From positions 186,001 through 250,000 of the forward strand of contig NZ_AKJK01000040.1 in assembly GCF_000282375.1 (NCBI RefSeq): a stretch of 64,000 bases of DNA. Reading direction: 5' to 3'. Positions 1 through 9,704 of the stretch are shown piece after piece. The notes under the pieces are model-generated. The model made no database searches. It worked only from the letters and a program-made list of their open reading frames with translations, and was not told where the DNA came from. The stretch is from Pseudomonas sp. GM50 (GTDB taxonomy: Bacteria; Pseudomonadota; Gammaproteobacteria; Pseudomonadales; Pseudomonadaceae). Made by a program: the position numbers and the translations under genes. Position 1 is the first letter of the stretch. Each line of letters opens with the position of its first letter.

Positions 1-2228
1 TCACTGGCGCGACCAAATCGTCGCAATACACCACCACGCCGCGCGATACCCTGTGGGAAATCGCCGCGAAGGCGCGTAATGGCGGTTCGATTCAGCAGAC
101 CATGCTGGCCATCCAGGCGCTGAATCCGGATGCGTTCATCGACGGCAACATCAATCGACTGAAAACCGGTCATGTGCTGCGCCTGCCTGATCAGGTGCAG
201 AGCACCAACCTGCCACAACCCAAGGCCATCGCTGAAGTCGCCGCGCAGAACACCGCTTGGCGTCAGGGTCGTCGCTACGTGGCGAAACCGGGAACCGGTC
301 AGCAGCAACTCGACGCCACCAAACGCGCTCGCGGTGAAGGTGCTTCGTCGCAAGCCGCCACAGACAAACTGAGCCTGGTCTCTGCCGATACCGGCAAGGG
401 TGGCAAAGGTGCCGCTGGTGATGCGAAAGCGTTGAGCAACAAACTGGCCGTCACCCAGGAAAGCCTCGACACTACTCGTCGTGACAACGCTGAACTGAAA
501 AGCCGCATGAGCGATCTGCAAAGCCAGCTGGACAAGCTGCAACGCCTGATCGAACTGAAGAACAACCAATTGGCCAAGTTGCAGGCTGAAGGCGGCGCGG
601 ACGCACCGACGGCGGCTACGACCGCTCCGGCGATGTCGGCTGAGCTGACAGCCGGTCCTGCGGCAACGCCTGCGGACGCGGTCCCGGCCCCTGCGCCAGA
701 GGCTGCCGCACCGGAAGCCGTTCCAGCGCCAGCCGTCGAGCCAGCGCCTGCGACATCCGACGATCAGAAGTTCAACGAGCTGCTGACCAACCCGATCCTG
801 CTGGGTCTGGTGGGTGGCGGTGCGGTGGTTCTGCTGCTCTTGCTGCTGTTGCTGGCCCGTCGCCGCAAAGCCCAGCAAGAGGCCGAGAAGCATCTGCGCA
901 TGGCTCGTGCCTTGGCGGAGGAGCAAGAGTTTTCCGCCGACCAGGACCTGCCGGAAAGCAGCTTCGAAGGTCTGGAGGTTCCGCCGCCGAGCGTGAAGCT
1001 TGCAACCGCACCAACGCCTGCGCCAGCACCGGCCCCGGTGATTACTCCAGTTGTGGTAACGCCGCCGATCGCTGCGCCACTGGTGTCGCCTGCCGCCGAG
1101 CGTTCCGATCGTTCCGACGACGTACTGGCTCAGGCACAGTCGCACATTGCAGGCGGTCGTCTGAATCAGGCCGCCGCATTGTTGGAAGATGCGATCAAAC
1201 AAGAGCCGCAACGCAGTGACCTGCGCTTGAAGCTGATGGAAGTGTACGGTCAGCAGGGCGACCGCGATGCGTTCGTCGCCCAGGAGCGTCAACTGGTGGC
1301 CAACGGCGATAACTTCGCCCGGGTTGAAGAATTGAAAAGCCGCTTCCCGGCCATGGCTGTTGTGGCGGCCAGCGGTCTGGCTGCCGCCGCCATCGCCGCA
1401 GAGCTGGACGCGCAATACGTCAAGGACCTGCTGCTGGACGAGCCGCAAGCCCCGGAGCCGGCATTGTCCGACTTTGATAGCGCCTTCGATCTGAGCCTGG
1501 ACGATCTGGAGGCGGTTACTCCGATCGCGCCAGTTGTCGCTGCGGAGCCAGAGCCAGCACCAGAGTCAACACCAGCACCAGAGTCAACACCAGCACCAGA
1601 AGCTCTGGCTGAGCTGGATGAATTCCCGCTGGACGACGATCTGAGCTTTGAGTCGGTGTTGCAGCAGCAGACTGAAATCAAGGAAAACCTCGACGATCTG
1701 TCGGACTTCGACCTGGACATGGATCTGGGCGGCGACGCCTCGCCGGCAACCCTGGCCGAAGATGACTTCCTGCTGAGTCTGGATGAGGATCTCAAGGACT
1801 TGCCTGCCACCGAAGCGCCAACCGTGACCGAGGCGGTGCTCGACGACCTGGAGTTACCTGCGGATTTCGACCTGTCACTGGCCGATGAAATGGACGCCGC
1901 CCCGGATCAGCTTGGCGCTTTCGAAAGCGATCAGCCTGACGCCTTCGAAAGCGAACTCAACGACGTCAACGCCGAGCTGGATCGTCTGTCCCAGAGTTTA
2001 GGTGAGCCTAGCTTCACCGCCGAAGACGCGTTGGCTACCGCGGCTGATGAGCCGGACTTCGATTTCCTCTCCGGCACCGACGAAGTCGCCACCAAACTCG
2101 ACCTGGCCCAGGCCTATATCGACATGGGCGACAACGACGGCGCTCGGGACATCCTCAATGAGGTGGTAACCGAGGGTGATGCGGGGCAGAAGAGCGAAGC
2201 CAAGGAAATGCTCTCGCGTCTGGCGTGA
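1..2228 (+). CDS. fimV: FimV, C-terminal part (5' end outside window)
   Basis: Large inner-membrane hub protein for type IV pilus assembly, twitching motility and polar localisation in Pseudomonas. The frame is open from base 3, so the gene is 5'-truncated; about 742 residues are visible. In order: the end of the LysM-containing periplasmic part (ends in LKTGHVLRLP), a coiled coil encoded at about 430-590, an Ala/Pro-rich linker, one Leu-rich membrane segment at about 780-860 followed by an Arg/Lys anchor, and a long acidic cytoplasmic tail rich in Asp, Glu and Leu. The last 45 residues (DLAQAYIDMGDNDGARDIL) are the conserved TPR-like FimV C-terminus. The tail contains a short tandem repeat. 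Position upstream of truA is usual for Pseudomonas. A rho-independent terminator follows at once. Confidence 0.95.
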   Translation, partial: TGATKSSQYTTTPRDTLWEIAAKARNGGSIQQTMLAIQALNPDAFIDGNINRLKTGHVLRLPDQVQSTNLPQPKAIAEVAAQNTAWRQGRRYVAKPGTGQQQLDATKRARGEGASSQAATDKLSLVSADTGKGGKGAAGDAKALSNKLAVTQESLDTTRRDNAELKSRMSDLQSQLDKLQRLIELKNNQLAKLQAEGGADAPTAATTAPAMSAELTAGPAATPADAVPAPAPEAAAPEAVPAPAVEPAPATSDDQKFNELLTNPILLGLVGGGAVVLLLLLLLLARRRKAQQEAEKHLRMARALAEEQEFSADQDLPESSFEGLEVPPPSVKLATAPTPAPAPAPVITPVVVTPPIAAPLVSPAAERSDRSDDVLAQAQSHIAGGRLNQAAALLEDAIKQEPQRSDLRLKLMEVYGQQGDRDAFVAQERQLVANGDNFARVEELKSRFPAMAVVAASGLAAAAIAAELDAQYVKDLLLDEPQAPEPALSDFDSAFDLSLDDLEAVTPIAPVVAAEPEPAPESTPAPESTPAPEALAELDEFPLDDDLSFESVLQQQTEIKENLDDLSDFDLDMDLGGDASPATLAEDDFLLSLDEDLKDLPATEAPTVTEAVLDDLELPADFDLSLADEMDAAPDQLGAFESDQPDAFESELNDVNAELDRLSQSLGEPSFTAEDALATAADEPDFDFLSGTDEVATKLDLAQAYIDMGDNDGARDILNEVVTEGDAGQKSEAKEMLSRLA
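1554..1600 (+). repeat. 18-bp tandem repeat inside fimV
   Basis: An 18-bp unit beginning ccagcaccagagtcaaca is present 2.6 times head to tail, encoding the repeated peptide PAPEST in the acidic cytoplasmic tail. The unit is a multiple of three, so copy-number change keeps the frame. Confidence 0.8.
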
Positions 2229-2243
2229 GTCATCGGTGCGTAA

Positions 2244-2278
2244 ACAAAACGGCAGCCCATCGAGGCTGCCGTTTTTGT
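2244..2278 (+). terminator. Rho-independent terminator of fimV
   Basis: Stem GGCAGCC/GGCTGCC, extended by flanking A/T pairs, with a 6-base loop and a T-rich tail, 16 bases after the fimV stop. Confidence 0.9.
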
Positions 2279-2309
2279 TTGGGCGGTGATGCGATGGCGT
2301 CTGTTGGAT

Positions 2310-2412
2310 CGCCTTCGCGGGCAAGCCTCGCTCCTACATTGATCGGGGTTATTCGCGTTATTTGCGCCTGGCACCCATTCCTCTGTAGGAGCGAGGCTTG
2401 CCCGCGAAGAGG
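2310..2412. repeat. REPIN (paired REP elements), TTCGCGGGCAAGC type
   Basis: Two inverted copies of a REP element (core ttcgcgggcaagcctcgctc and its reverse complement) separated by about 50 bases. This is the layout of mobile Pseudomonas REPINs. Confidence 0.85.
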
Positions 2413-2448
2413 CCGACACATTCAACCCAACTGTCGGCAGTTATACCG

Positions 2449-2547
2449 CCATCGCGAGCAGGCTTGCTCCCACATTTGATCGGGGATGTCCGCATCGTTT
2501 GTGTCTGCCACCCATTCCCCTGTGGGAGCGAGCCTGCTCGCGATGAG
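2449..2547. repeat. REPIN, ATCGCGAGCAGGC type
   Basis: A second inverted REP pair with the core atcgcgagcaggcttgctcc, a different sequence class from the pair just upstream. Together the two REPINs fill most of the 448-base gap between fimV and truA. Confidence 0.85.
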
Positions 2548-2635
2548 GGCATCCCGTTCAACATCAAGGCCGACATTGCGCCGGTCGGGCAGGGCGCGAA
2601 GATCACGCGGCTCTGGCATCCCGGTCCGGCGGCCT

Positions 2636-2641
2636 TATAAT
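2636..2641 (+). promoter_or_regulatory. Candidate -10 box for truA
   Basis: A perfect TATAAT lies 36 bases before the preferred truA start. No good -35 is visible 17 bases upstream, so the promoter call rests on the -10 alone. Confidence 0.4.
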
Positions 2642-2676
2642 GCCTGCCTTTGCGCAGATCAGCAGGCTGTCACCCC

Positions 2677-3531
2677 TTGGCAAATATAGATAATCCGGCC
2701 GCCGAAATGGCAGCCGACGGCTTTTTCCGGATCGCGTTGGGCGTTGAATACAAAGGTTCGCGTTATCGCGGCTGGCAGCGTCAGGCCTCCGGTGTGCTCA
2801 CGGTGCAGGAAACCCTCGAAAAGGCCTTGTCCAAAGTCGCCGACTCACCCGTGTCGCTGCTCTGCGCCGGGCGCACTGATGCCGGTGTGCATGCCTGCGG
2901 TCAGGTGGTGCATTTCGATACCCAGGTCGAGCGTTCAATGAAGGCCTGGGTCATGGGCGCCAATATCAACTTGCCCCATGACGTCAGCGTCAGTTGGGCC
3001 AAAGTCATGCCGGCGCATTTTCATGCGCGGTTCAAGGCCATCGCCCGGCGCTATCGCTATGTGATCTACAACGATCAGATCCGTCCGGCGCACCTGAACG
3101 ATGAAATTACCTGGAACCACCGCCCGCTGGACGTCGAGCGCATGGCCGAGGCTGCCCAGTATCTGGTCGGCACCCACGACTTCAGTGCATTTCGCGCCGG
3201 TCAGTGCCAGGCCAAGTCGCCGATCAAGGAGCTGCATCACCTGCGCGTCACGCGCCATGGCAAAATGATCGTGCTGGATATCCGCGCCAGCGCGTTCCTG
3301 CATCACATGGTGCGCAACATCGCCGGGGTTCTGATGACCATCGGCGCCGGCGAGCGTCCCGTGGAATGGATGAAGGAAGTCCTGGAAAGTCGTATCCGTC
3401 GTTCCGGCGGGGTGACGGCCCATCCGTTTGGCCTGTACCTGGTTCAGGTCGAGTACCGCGACGAGTTCGAACTCCCCGAGCGTTACATCGGCCCACACTT
3501 CCTCACCGGTTTCTCGGAACTTGACGGCTGA
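2677..3531 (+). CDS. truA: tRNA pseudouridine(38-40) synthase TruA
   Basis: Converts uridines 38-40 of the tRNA anticodon arm to pseudouridine. The family motif with the catalytic Asp is plain (CAGRTDAGVHA), as are the N-terminal YKGSRYRGWQRQ segment and the C-terminal FLHHMVRNIAG block. From the TTG at 2677 the protein has 284 residues, close to Pseudomonas homologues. Other in-frame starts are ATG 2650 and ATG 2707. The 2650 start would begin only nine bases after the TATAAT box, too close for a ribosome-binding site, so I prefer 2677 or 2707. It lies upstream of trpF on the same strand with a 63-base gap that holds a small hairpin. Confidence 0.93.
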   Translation: MANIDNPAAEMAADGFFRIALGVEYKGSRYRGWQRQASGVLTVQETLEKALSKVADSPVSLLCAGRTDAGVHACGQVVHFDTQVERSMKAWVMGANINLPHDVSVSWAKVMPAHFHARFKAIARRYRYVIYNDQIRPAHLNDEITWNHRPLDVERMAEAAQYLVGTHDFSAFRAGQCQAKSPIKELHHLRVTRHGKMIVLDIRASAFLHHMVRNIAGVLMTIGAGERPVEWMKEVLESRIRRSGGVTAHPFGLYLVQVEYRDEFELPERYIGPHFLTGFSELDG

Positions 3532-3554
3532 CGCCCTCGAACGCTTTTGTTACC

Positions 3555-3573
3555 ATCCGGGACTTTCCCGGAT
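3555..3573 (+). terminator. Weak hairpin between truA and trpF
   Basis: An 8-bp perfect stem ATCCGGGA/TCCCGGAT with a 3-base loop, followed by only TTGT. It may be a weak terminator or an mRNA 3' stabiliser. Confidence 0.35.
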
Positions 3574-3594
3574 TTGTCCTGAGGTTCTATCGAC

Positions 3595-4218
3595 ATGTCA
3601 GCCGTTCGCAGCAAAATTTGTGGGATTACCCGCATAGAGGATGCGTTGGCGGCGGTTGAGGCCGGGGCTGATGCCATCGGATTTGTGTTCTACGCCAAAA
3701 GCCCGCGGGCCGTGACGTTTCAGCAGGCGAGGGCAATCATCAAGGCCTTGCCGCCGTTCGTGACCACCGTGGGTTTGTTCGTCAATGCCAGTCGCTGCGA
3801 GTTGGGGGAAATCCTCGACGCCGTGCCGCTGGACCTGTTGCAGTTCCATGGCGACGAAACCGCGGCCGACTGCGAAGGCTGGCATCGGCCATACATCAAG
3901 GCGTTGCGGGTCAAGGCCGGTGATGACATCGCCGCAGCTTGCGATGCCTACGCCAGTGCCAGCGGGATCCTGCTCGACACTTACGTCGAAGGCGTTCCCG
4001 GCGGAACCGGTGAAGCGTTCGACTGGTCTCTGATACCGCAAGGCCTGAGCAAGCCGATCATCCTGGCTGGCGGTTTGACACCGGACAACGTCGCCGAGGC
4101 GATTGCCCGGGTTCGGCCTTACGCGGTGGACGTCAGCGGTGGAGTAGAGGCGAGCAAGGGCATCAAGGATCACGCAAAGATTCAGGCATTCATCAAAGCT
4201 GTACGCAGGAGCCTGTAG
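3595..4218 (+). CDS. trpF: Phosphoribosylanthranilate isomerase TrpF
   Basis: Third step of tryptophan synthesis: isomerises N-(5-phosphoribosyl)anthranilate to CdRP in a TIM barrel. It has 207 residues, normal for the stand-alone bacterial enzyme. The catalytic Cys is in SKICGITR near residue 9, the general-acid Asp in ILLDTYVEG, and the phosphate-binding loops are [10 protein letters not shown] and VDVSGGVE. As in other pseudomonads it is separate from the other trp genes and sits between truA and accD. The start ATG follows a GAGG-like sequence. Confidence 0.96.
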   Translation: MSAVRSKICGITRIEDALAAVEAGADAIGFVFYAKSPRAVTFQQARAIIKALPPFVTTVGLFVNASRCELGEILDAVPLDLLQFHGDETAADCEGWHRPYIKALRVKAGDDIAAACDAYASASGILLDTYVEGVPGGTGEAFDWSLIPQGLSKPIILAGGLTPDNVAEAIARVRPYAVDVSGGVEASKGIKDHAKIQAFIKAVRRSL

Positions 4219-4250
4219 GAGCTGTCGAGTGAAACGAGGCTGCGATCTTT
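4212..4250. repeat. Single REP-like element after trpF
   Basis: The segment around tgtaggagctgtcgagtgaa resembles another dispersed Pseudomonas repeat class that starts tgtaggagctg and ends gctgcgatctttt. Only one copy is visible here, with no inverted partner nearby. It begins in the last codons of trpF. Confidence 0.5.
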
Positions 4251-4482
4251 TGATCCGGATGTTGATGTGACGGCTGGCAGACTGCCGCCGTCCACTGCTC
4301 TGTACAAAAGAGGTGCACCTGCACACAGCAGGCACGGCTGAGGATTGATGGGTTGTACGCAGGTCACGTCTCGCTGACCCGGCCACCCGATCAATCATCG
4401 CCACACATATGAATTTAGCTCAAGGGCATACGCGGGGCTGCGAACCAGAGCGTTCGGGCCGCCGGTACTGGAGAAAGAAAGC

Positions 4483-5403
4483 ATGAGCAACTGGTTAGTA
4501 GACAAACTGATCCCTTCGATCATGCGTTCCGAGGTCAAGAAGAGCTCGGTGCCTGAAGGTCTGTGGCACAAATGCCCGTCTTGCGAGGCGGTGCTGTATC
4601 GTCCGGAGCTGGAAAAGACCCTGGACGTTTGCCCCAAGTGCAACCACCACATGCGTATCGGCGCTCGCGCGCGCATCGACATCTTCCTCGACGCTGACGG
4701 CCGTGCCGAACTGGGCGCGGACCTGGAGCCGGTTGACCGTCTGAAATTCCGCGACGGCAAGAAGTACAAGGATCGCCTCACCGCTGCGCAAAAGCAGACC
4801 GGCGAAAAAGATGCACTGATCTCCATGAGCGGCACCTTGCTGGGCATGCCGGTCGTGGTATCGGCCTTCGAATTCTCCTTCATGGGTGGTTCGATGGGCG
4901 CCATCGTCGGTGAGCGCTTCGTGCGCGCCGCCAATTACGCCCTGGAAAACCGTTGCCCGATGATCTGCTTCGCCGCTTCCGGTGGTGCGCGGATGCAGGA
5001 AGCGCTGATCTCCCTGATGCAAATGGCCAAGACCTCCGCGGTGCTGGCGCGTCTGCGTGAAGAAGGCATTCCGTTCATCTCGGTACTGACCGACCCGGTC
5101 TACGGCGGCGTTTCCGCCAGTCTGGCGATGCTCGGCGACGTAATCGTCGGTGAGCCGAAAGCCCTGATCGGGTTCGCCGGTCCGCGCGTTATCGAACAAA
5201 CCGTTCGCGAAAAACTGCCGGAAGGCTTCCAGCGCAGTGAGTTCCTGCTGGAACACGGTGCGATCGACATGATCATTCACCGTCAGGAACTGCGTCCGCG
5301 TCTGGGTAACCTGCTGGCACAAATGATGGGTCTGCCGACACCAAAATTCGTCGCCGCGCCGATCGAGCCGATCGTGGTTCCGCCGGTGCCTGCCAACATA
5401 TGA
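4483..5403 (+). CDS. accD: Acetyl-CoA carboxylase carboxyltransferase subunit beta
   Basis: Zinc-binding beta subunit of the carboxyltransferase that, with AccA, moves CO2 from biotin to acetyl-CoA and commits carbon to fatty-acid synthesis. 306 residues. The N-terminal four-Cys zinc ribbon is visible (CPSC then CPKC, residues about 28-50), followed by the crotonase-like core with [11 protein letters not shown] and [13 protein letters not shown] ggagaaag lies just before the ATG. The stop overlaps the start of folC (ATGA), the accD-folC pairing usual in gammaproteobacteria. Confidence 0.97.
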   Translation: MSNWLVDKLIPSIMRSEVKKSSVPEGLWHKCPSCEAVLYRPELEKTLDVCPKCNHHMRIGARARIDIFLDADGRAELGADLEPVDRLKFRDGKKYKDRLTAAQKQTGEKDALISMSGTLLGMPVVVSAFEFSFMGGSMGAIVGERFVRAANYALENRCPMICFAASGGARMQEALISLMQMAKTSAVLARLREEGIPFISVLTDPVYGGVSASLAMLGDVIVGEPKALIGFAGPRVIEQTVREKLPEGFQRSEFLLEHGAIDMIIHRQELRPRLGNLLAQMMGLPTPKFVAAPIEPIVVPPVPANI

Positions 5404-6707
5404 CCCAACGCACCCTTGGCGAGTGGCTCGCCTACCTTGAACAGTTGCATCCTTCGGCCATCGACATGGGGCTGGAGCGTTCGCAGCAGGTAGCGTCCCG
5501 CATGGGACTGGGCAAGCCGGCGCCTCGGGTGATCACGGTCACCGGCACCAACGGCAAGGGTTCTACCTGCGCGTTCGTGGCTTCGTTGCTGCGGGCGCAG
5601 TGCCTGAACGTGGGTGTCTACAATTCTCCGCACCTGCTGCGTTACAACGAGCGGGTGCAGGTCAATGGCGTCGAAGCCACTGACGCCCAGCTGTGCGAAG
5701 CCTTCGCAGCGGTCGAGGCCGGTCGTGGCGACACTTCCCTGACGTACTTCGAGATGGGCACCCTGGCGGCGTTCTGGCTGTTTCAACAGGCAGGGCTTGA
5801 TGCGGTGGTGCTGGAAGTCGGCCTGGGTGGTCGTCTGGACACGGTCAACGTGGTCGACGCGGACATGGCGCTGGTCACCAGCATCGGCGTCGATCACGCG
5901 GATTATCTGGGGGATACCCGTGAGTCCGTGGCTTACGAAAAAGCCGGTATTTTCCGCCAGGGCGCGCCTGCGCTCTGTGGCGATCTGAATCCCCCTCAAC
6001 CTCTGCTGGATAAAGCGCGCGAGCTCAATTGCCCGTTTTTCCTGCGTGGGCGCGATTTTGACCTGGGTATCACCGATCACAACTGGCAATGGCGCGGCAT
6101 TGATGCTCAAGGGCGTGCAGTCGAGTTGCATGATCTGCCATTGCTCGATCTGCCGATGGAGAACGCCGCACTGGCATTGCAAGCTTACCTGCTGCTCGGT
6201 TTGCCTTGGGTGGATGCACAGATTATTGAAGCCCTGAAAGCGACACGCGTGGTCGGTCGTCTCGATCGCCGTCAGTTCGACTGGCAGGGCAAGCGTCTGA
6301 ATGTGTTGCTGGACGTGGGGCACAATCCTCATGCGGCAGAATACCTGGCCCGTCGTCTGGCCAGTCGGCCGCCGGCAGGCAAGCGTCTGGCGGTGTTCGG
6401 GTTGTTGGCGGACAAGGATCTGGATGGTGTTGTCGGTGAATTGAATGCTAGTGTCCAGCATTGGGCAGTCGCCCCGCTGGATTCACCGAGGGCGCGGCCC
6501 GTCGAGCAGTTGCACGCGGCGTTGCAGAACCTTGGTGCCTCGGTAACGTCCTATGACAGCGTGGCCGCCGCCCTGGAAGGGCAGTGCGCGCAGGCGACGA
6601 GCGACGATGAAATTCTGTTGTTCGGATCATTTTATTGTGTCGCCGAGGCCCTTGAATGGCTGGCCCGGCGCTCCACGGAGGAAGCGGCAAATGGCTTTGC
6701 TGGATAA
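5400..6707 (+). CDS. folC: Dihydrofolate/folylpolyglutamate synthase
   Basis: Bifunctional ATP-dependent enzyme that adds glutamate to dihydropteroate and extends folate polyglutamates. 435 residues. The Mur-ligase P-loop [14 protein letters not shown] lies near residues 45-58, followed by the conserved [11 protein letters not shown] and the C-terminal [11 protein letters not shown]. Translationally coupled to accD through a 4-base overlap, and its last 17 bases overlap the next gene. Confidence 0.96.
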   Translation: MTQRTLGEWLAYLEQLHPSAIDMGLERSQQVASRMGLGKPAPRVITVTGTNGKGSTCAFVASLLRAQCLNVGVYNSPHLLRYNERVQVNGVEATDAQLCEAFAAVEAGRGDTSLTYFEMGTLAAFWLFQQAGLDAVVLEVGLGGRLDTVNVVDADMALVTSIGVDHADYLGDTRESVAYEKAGIFRQGAPALCGDLNPPQPLLDKARELNCPFFLRGRDFDLGITDHNWQWRGIDAQGRAVELHDLPLLDLPMENAALALQAYLLLGLPWVDAQIIEALKATRVVGRLDRRQFDWQGKRLNVLLDVGHNPHAAEYLARRLASRPPAGKRLAVFGLLADKDLDGVVGELNASVQHWAVAPLDSPRARPVEQLHAALQNLGASVTSYDSVAAALEGQCAQATSDDEILLFGSFYCVAEALEWLARRSTEEAANGFAG

Positions 6708-7350
6708 GGCGTACAAGCAACGCATGGTCGGTGCCCTGGTGTTGGTGGCGTTGGCGGTGATTTTCCTGCCAATGCTGTTTTCCCGTCAGGACGAACAGCG
6801 CCAGGTGAGTGTTGACGCACCGGCTGCACCGCAAGCACCGGCTGTGCCGCAAGTGCAGATCGAGCCGGTGGTGGTGCCTGAACCGCAGGCGTTGCCGCAG
6901 GAGCCTGTGCCAAGCGATGAGGAAATTGCCGCGCAGCAAGCGCCTTCGACGCCGATTGCGCCAAGTGCGCCCGTAGCGCCAGCGCCGCCCGCCAAGCCGG
7001 TCGCACCGCCTCCGGCACCCGTCGCCAAGCCTGCGCCAGCACCTGCCCAGCCAATCGCTGCTGCACCGACCAAGCCGGCTGCCACCCCAAGCCGCGTCGA
7101 TGCCAATGGCCTGTCTGTCAGCTGGTCCGTGCAACTGGCCAGCCTGTCGAGCCGTGAGAGTGCTGAAAGCCTGCAGAAAACCCTTCGCAGCCAAGGCTAT
7201 AACGCCTATATCCGCTCCGCCGATGGCAAGAATCGGGTATTCGTCGGGCCGCTGATCGAGCGTGCGGAAGCCGATCGTTTGCGTGACTTGTTGAGTCGCC
7301 AGCAGAATCTCAAAGGTTTTGTGGTGCGTTTCCAGCCTGAGCGCGGTTAA
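6691..7350 (+). CDS. SPOR-domain membrane protein (DedD-like)
   Basis: Single-pass inner-membrane protein: residues about 12-30 form a membrane helix, then a long Pro/Ala linker (about 40-140), then a C-terminal SPOR domain (VQLASLSSRESAESLQKTL to FVVRFQP) that binds denuded septal peptidoglycan. 219 residues from the ATG at 6691, which has an RBS (ggagg) inside folC. A longer frame exists upstream but would overlap folC by 150 bases without an RBS. The position folC-(SPOR)-cvpA-purF matches the dedD locus of other gammaproteobacteria; the symbol is not certain for Pseudomonas. Confidence 0.9.
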   Translation: MALLDKAYKQRMVGALVLVALAVIFLPMLFSRQDEQRQVSVDAPAAPQAPAVPQVQIEPVVVPEPQALPQEPVPSDEEIAAQQAPSTPIAPSAPVAPAPPAKPVAPPPAPVAKPAPAPAQPIAAAPTKPAATPSRVDANGLSVSWSVQLASLSSRESAESLQKTLRSQGYNAYIRSADGKNRVFVGPLIERAEADRLRDLLSRQQNLKGFVVRFQPERG

Positions 7351-7412
7351 AGCTATCGCCCCGATTTTAAAAGCACTGACAATCTCAGCTTACCGATAGC
7401 CATGGGCTCTGC

Positions 7413-7418
7413 TAAAAT
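7413..7418 (+). promoter_or_regulatory. Candidate -10 box for cvpA-purF
   Basis: TAAAAT in the 98-base gap before cvpA; the -35 region (cttacc) is poor. Offered only as the best promoter-like match in the gap. Confidence 0.3.
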
Positions 7419-7448
7419 GCGCCGCCTTATCTGTCTGTAGGCTGCACT

Positions 7449-8009
7449 GTGCCATTTACCTGGGTTGACTGGGCGATCGTTGCAATCGTCGCCATCTCCG
7501 CTTTGATCAGTCTTAGCCGCGGCTTCGTCAAGGAAGCACTCTCGCTGCTGACGTGGATCATCGCAGGAGCCGTTGCCTGGATGTTCGGTGGCTCATTGTC
7601 CGAGTACCTCGGCGGATACATCGAAACGCCGTCGGCTCGCGTGATCGCGGGCTGTGCCATCATGTTTGTCGCCACTTTAATCGTGGGCGCAATGATCAAT
7701 TATCTTATCGGCGAGTTGGTTCGCGTCACCGGGCTATCCGGGACCGATCGATTCCTCGGCATGGCCTTCGGCGCCGCGCGTGGCGTGTTGCTGGTGGTCG
7801 TGGCGGTCGGGCTGTTGAGCCTGGGGCCGGTACAGCAGGACGGGTGGTGGAAAGAATCACAGCTCGTGCCAAAATTTCTATTGGTCGCAGACTGGTCCAA
7901 AAACCTGATTCTTGGGTGGAGCAGTCAGTGGCTTGCCAGCGGAATCAGCGTACCCGCTGATATACCGTTCAAGGAGCACCTCTTGCCGACGGCCAAAACG
8001 CCTCAGTGA
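7449..8009 (+). CDS. cvpA: CvpA family inner-membrane protein
   Basis: Four-helix membrane protein named for colicin V production in E. coli and normally found before purF. 186 residues beginning with GTG (PFTWVDWAIVAIVAISALIS). Hydrophobic stretches lie near residues 5-22, 28-48, 63-83 and 105-125. The cytoplasmic tail ends in a stretch of low conservation. The gap to purF is 41 bases, so the two are probably cotranscribed. The role is unsettled; it has been tied to envelope homeostasis in enterics. Confidence 0.92.
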   Translation: MPFTWVDWAIVAIVAISALISLSRGFVKEALSLLTWIIAGAVAWMFGGSLSEYLGGYIETPSARVIAGCAIMFVATLIVGAMINYLIGELVRVTGLSGTDRFLGMAFGAARGVLLVVVAVGLLSLGPVQQDGWWKESQLVPKFLLVADWSKNLILGWSSQWLASGISVPADIPFKEHLLPTAKTPQ

Positions 8010-8050
8010 GTTGTGTTCAGTTCAGATCCATTAAGTAGGGGTTGCGTCGC

Positions 8051-9556
8051 ATGTGTGGCATCGTCGGTATCGTCGGTAAGTCGAACGTCAATCAGGCGCT
8101 GTATGACGCGCTAACCGTCCTCCAGCACCGCGGCCAGGACGCTGCCGGTATCGTGACCAGCCATGATGGCCGGTTATTCCTGCGCAAGGATAATGGCCTG
8201 GTACGTGACGTGTTCCATCAGCGTCACATGCAGCGCCTGGTCGGGCACATGGGCATTGGCCATGTGCGTTACCCGACCGCGGGCAGCTCGACCTCGGCCG
8301 AAGCTCAACCGTTTTACGTCAACTCGCCGTACGGCATCACTCTGGCGCATAACGGTAACCTGACCAACGTTGAACAACTGGCCAAGGAGATTTACGAATC
8401 TGACCTGCGCCACGTCAACACCAACTCCGATTCGGAAGTGCTGCTGAACGTGTTCGCACACGAGCTGGCCCAGCGTGGCAAGTTGCAGCCGACCGAAGAA
8501 GACGTGTTCGCTGCCGTCACCGACGTGCACAACCGTTGCGTCGGCGGTTACGCGGTCGTGGCGATGGTGACCGGTTACGGCATCGTCGGTTTCCGCGATC
8601 CGCACGGCATCCGCCCGATCGTTTTCGGTCAGCGTCACACCGACGAAGGCGTCGAGTACATGATCGCCTCCGAAAGCGTTTCTCTGGACGTACTCGGTTT
8701 CACCCTGATTCGCGACCTGGCACCGGGCGAAGCGGTCTACATCACTGAAGACGGCAAGCTGCATACCCGTCAGTGTGCGACCAACCCGTCCCTGACCCCG
8801 TGCATCTTCGAACACGTCTACCTGGCGCGTCCGGACTCGATCATCGACGGCGTCTCGGTCTACAAGGCCCGCCTGCGCATGGGCGAGAAGCTTGCCGAGA
8901 AGATCCTGCGCGAGCGTCCGGATCACGACATCGACGTGGTTATCCCGATTCCGGATACCAGCCGCACCGCGGCCCTGGAGTTGGCGAACCACTTGGGCGT
9001 CAAGTTCCGCGAAGGTTTCGTGAAGAACCGCTATATCGGCCGGACCTTCATCATGCCGGGTCAGGCTGCACGGAAAAAATCCGTACGCCAGAAGCTCAAC
9101 GCCATCGAGCTGGAATTCCGCGGCAAGAACGTGATGCTGGTGGACGACTCGATCGTTCGCGGCACCACCTGCAAGCAGATCATCCAGATGGCTCGCGAAG
9201 CCGGCGCCAAAAACGTCTATTTCTGCTCCGCGGCACCGGCCGTGCGTTACCCGAACGTCTACGGCATCGACATGCCGAGCGCTCACGAGCTGATCGCCCA
9301 CAACCGTTCGACCCAGGACGTTGCCGATCTGATCGGCGCAGACTGGTTGATCTATCAGGACTTGCCTGACTTGATCGAAGCGGTCGGTGGCGGCAAGATC
9401 AAGATCGAGAAATTCGATTGCGCGGTGTTCGACGGCCAGTACGTCACCGGCGACGTCGACGAGGCTTACCTGAACAAGATCGAGCAGGCGCGCAACGATG
9501 CCTCCAAGGTCAAGACCCAGGCAGTCAGCGCGATCATTGATCTGTACAACAACTGA
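8051..9556 (+). CDS. purF: Amidophosphoribosyltransferase
   Basis: First committed step of purine synthesis: PRPP plus glutamine to 5-phosphoribosylamine. 501 residues. I place the start at ATG 8051 because the N-terminal Ntn hydrolase nucleophile must be the Cys right after Met (MCGIVGI); a TTG nine bases upstream would bury it. There is no propeptide, as in the E. coli enzyme. The PRPP-binding loop is [13 protein letters not shown] in the second half, and the glutaminase domain shows HNGNLTNV. Downstream are a REPIN and metZ, the usual Pseudomonas order. Confidence 0.98.
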   Translation: MCGIVGIVGKSNVNQALYDALTVLQHRGQDAAGIVTSHDGRLFLRKDNGLVRDVFHQRHMQRLVGHMGIGHVRYPTAGSSTSAEAQPFYVNSPYGITLAHNGNLTNVEQLAKEIYESDLRHVNTNSDSEVLLNVFAHELAQRGKLQPTEEDVFAAVTDVHNRCVGGYAVVAMVTGYGIVGFRDPHGIRPIVFGQRHTDEGVEYMIASESVSLDVLGFTLIRDLAPGEAVYITEDGKLHTRQCATNPSLTPCIFEHVYLARPDSIIDGVSVYKARLRMGEKLAEKILRERPDHDIDVVIPIPDTSRTAALELANHLGVKFREGFVKNRYIGRTFIMPGQAARKKSVRQKLNAIELEFRGKNVMLVDDSIVRGTTCKQIIQMAREAGAKNVYFCSAAPAVRYPNVYGIDMPSAHELIAHNRSTQDVADLIGADWLIYQDLPDLIEAVGGGKIKIEKFDCAVFDGQYVTGDVDEAYLNKIEQARNDASKVKTQAVSAIIDLYNN

Positions 9557-9568
9557 GTAAGAACCGGC

Positions 9569-9643
9569 CTGTAGGAGCGAGGCTTGCCCGCGAAGCTTTT
9601 GGCGTTCCCAAGGGCCTCTTCGCGGGCAAGCCTCGCTCCTACA
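9569..9643. repeat. REPIN between purF and metZ
   Basis: Inverted REP pair of the tgtaggagcgaggcttgccc class; the arms are perfect inverse copies about 20 bases apart. The short spacer would allow one long hairpin in RNA. Confidence 0.85.
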
Positions 9644-9704
9644 ATGGTGTCCTGCCTCAAGGCCGGTTTTGTATCTACTACCGAACAAGGCAAGGAGTGA
9701 CAGC

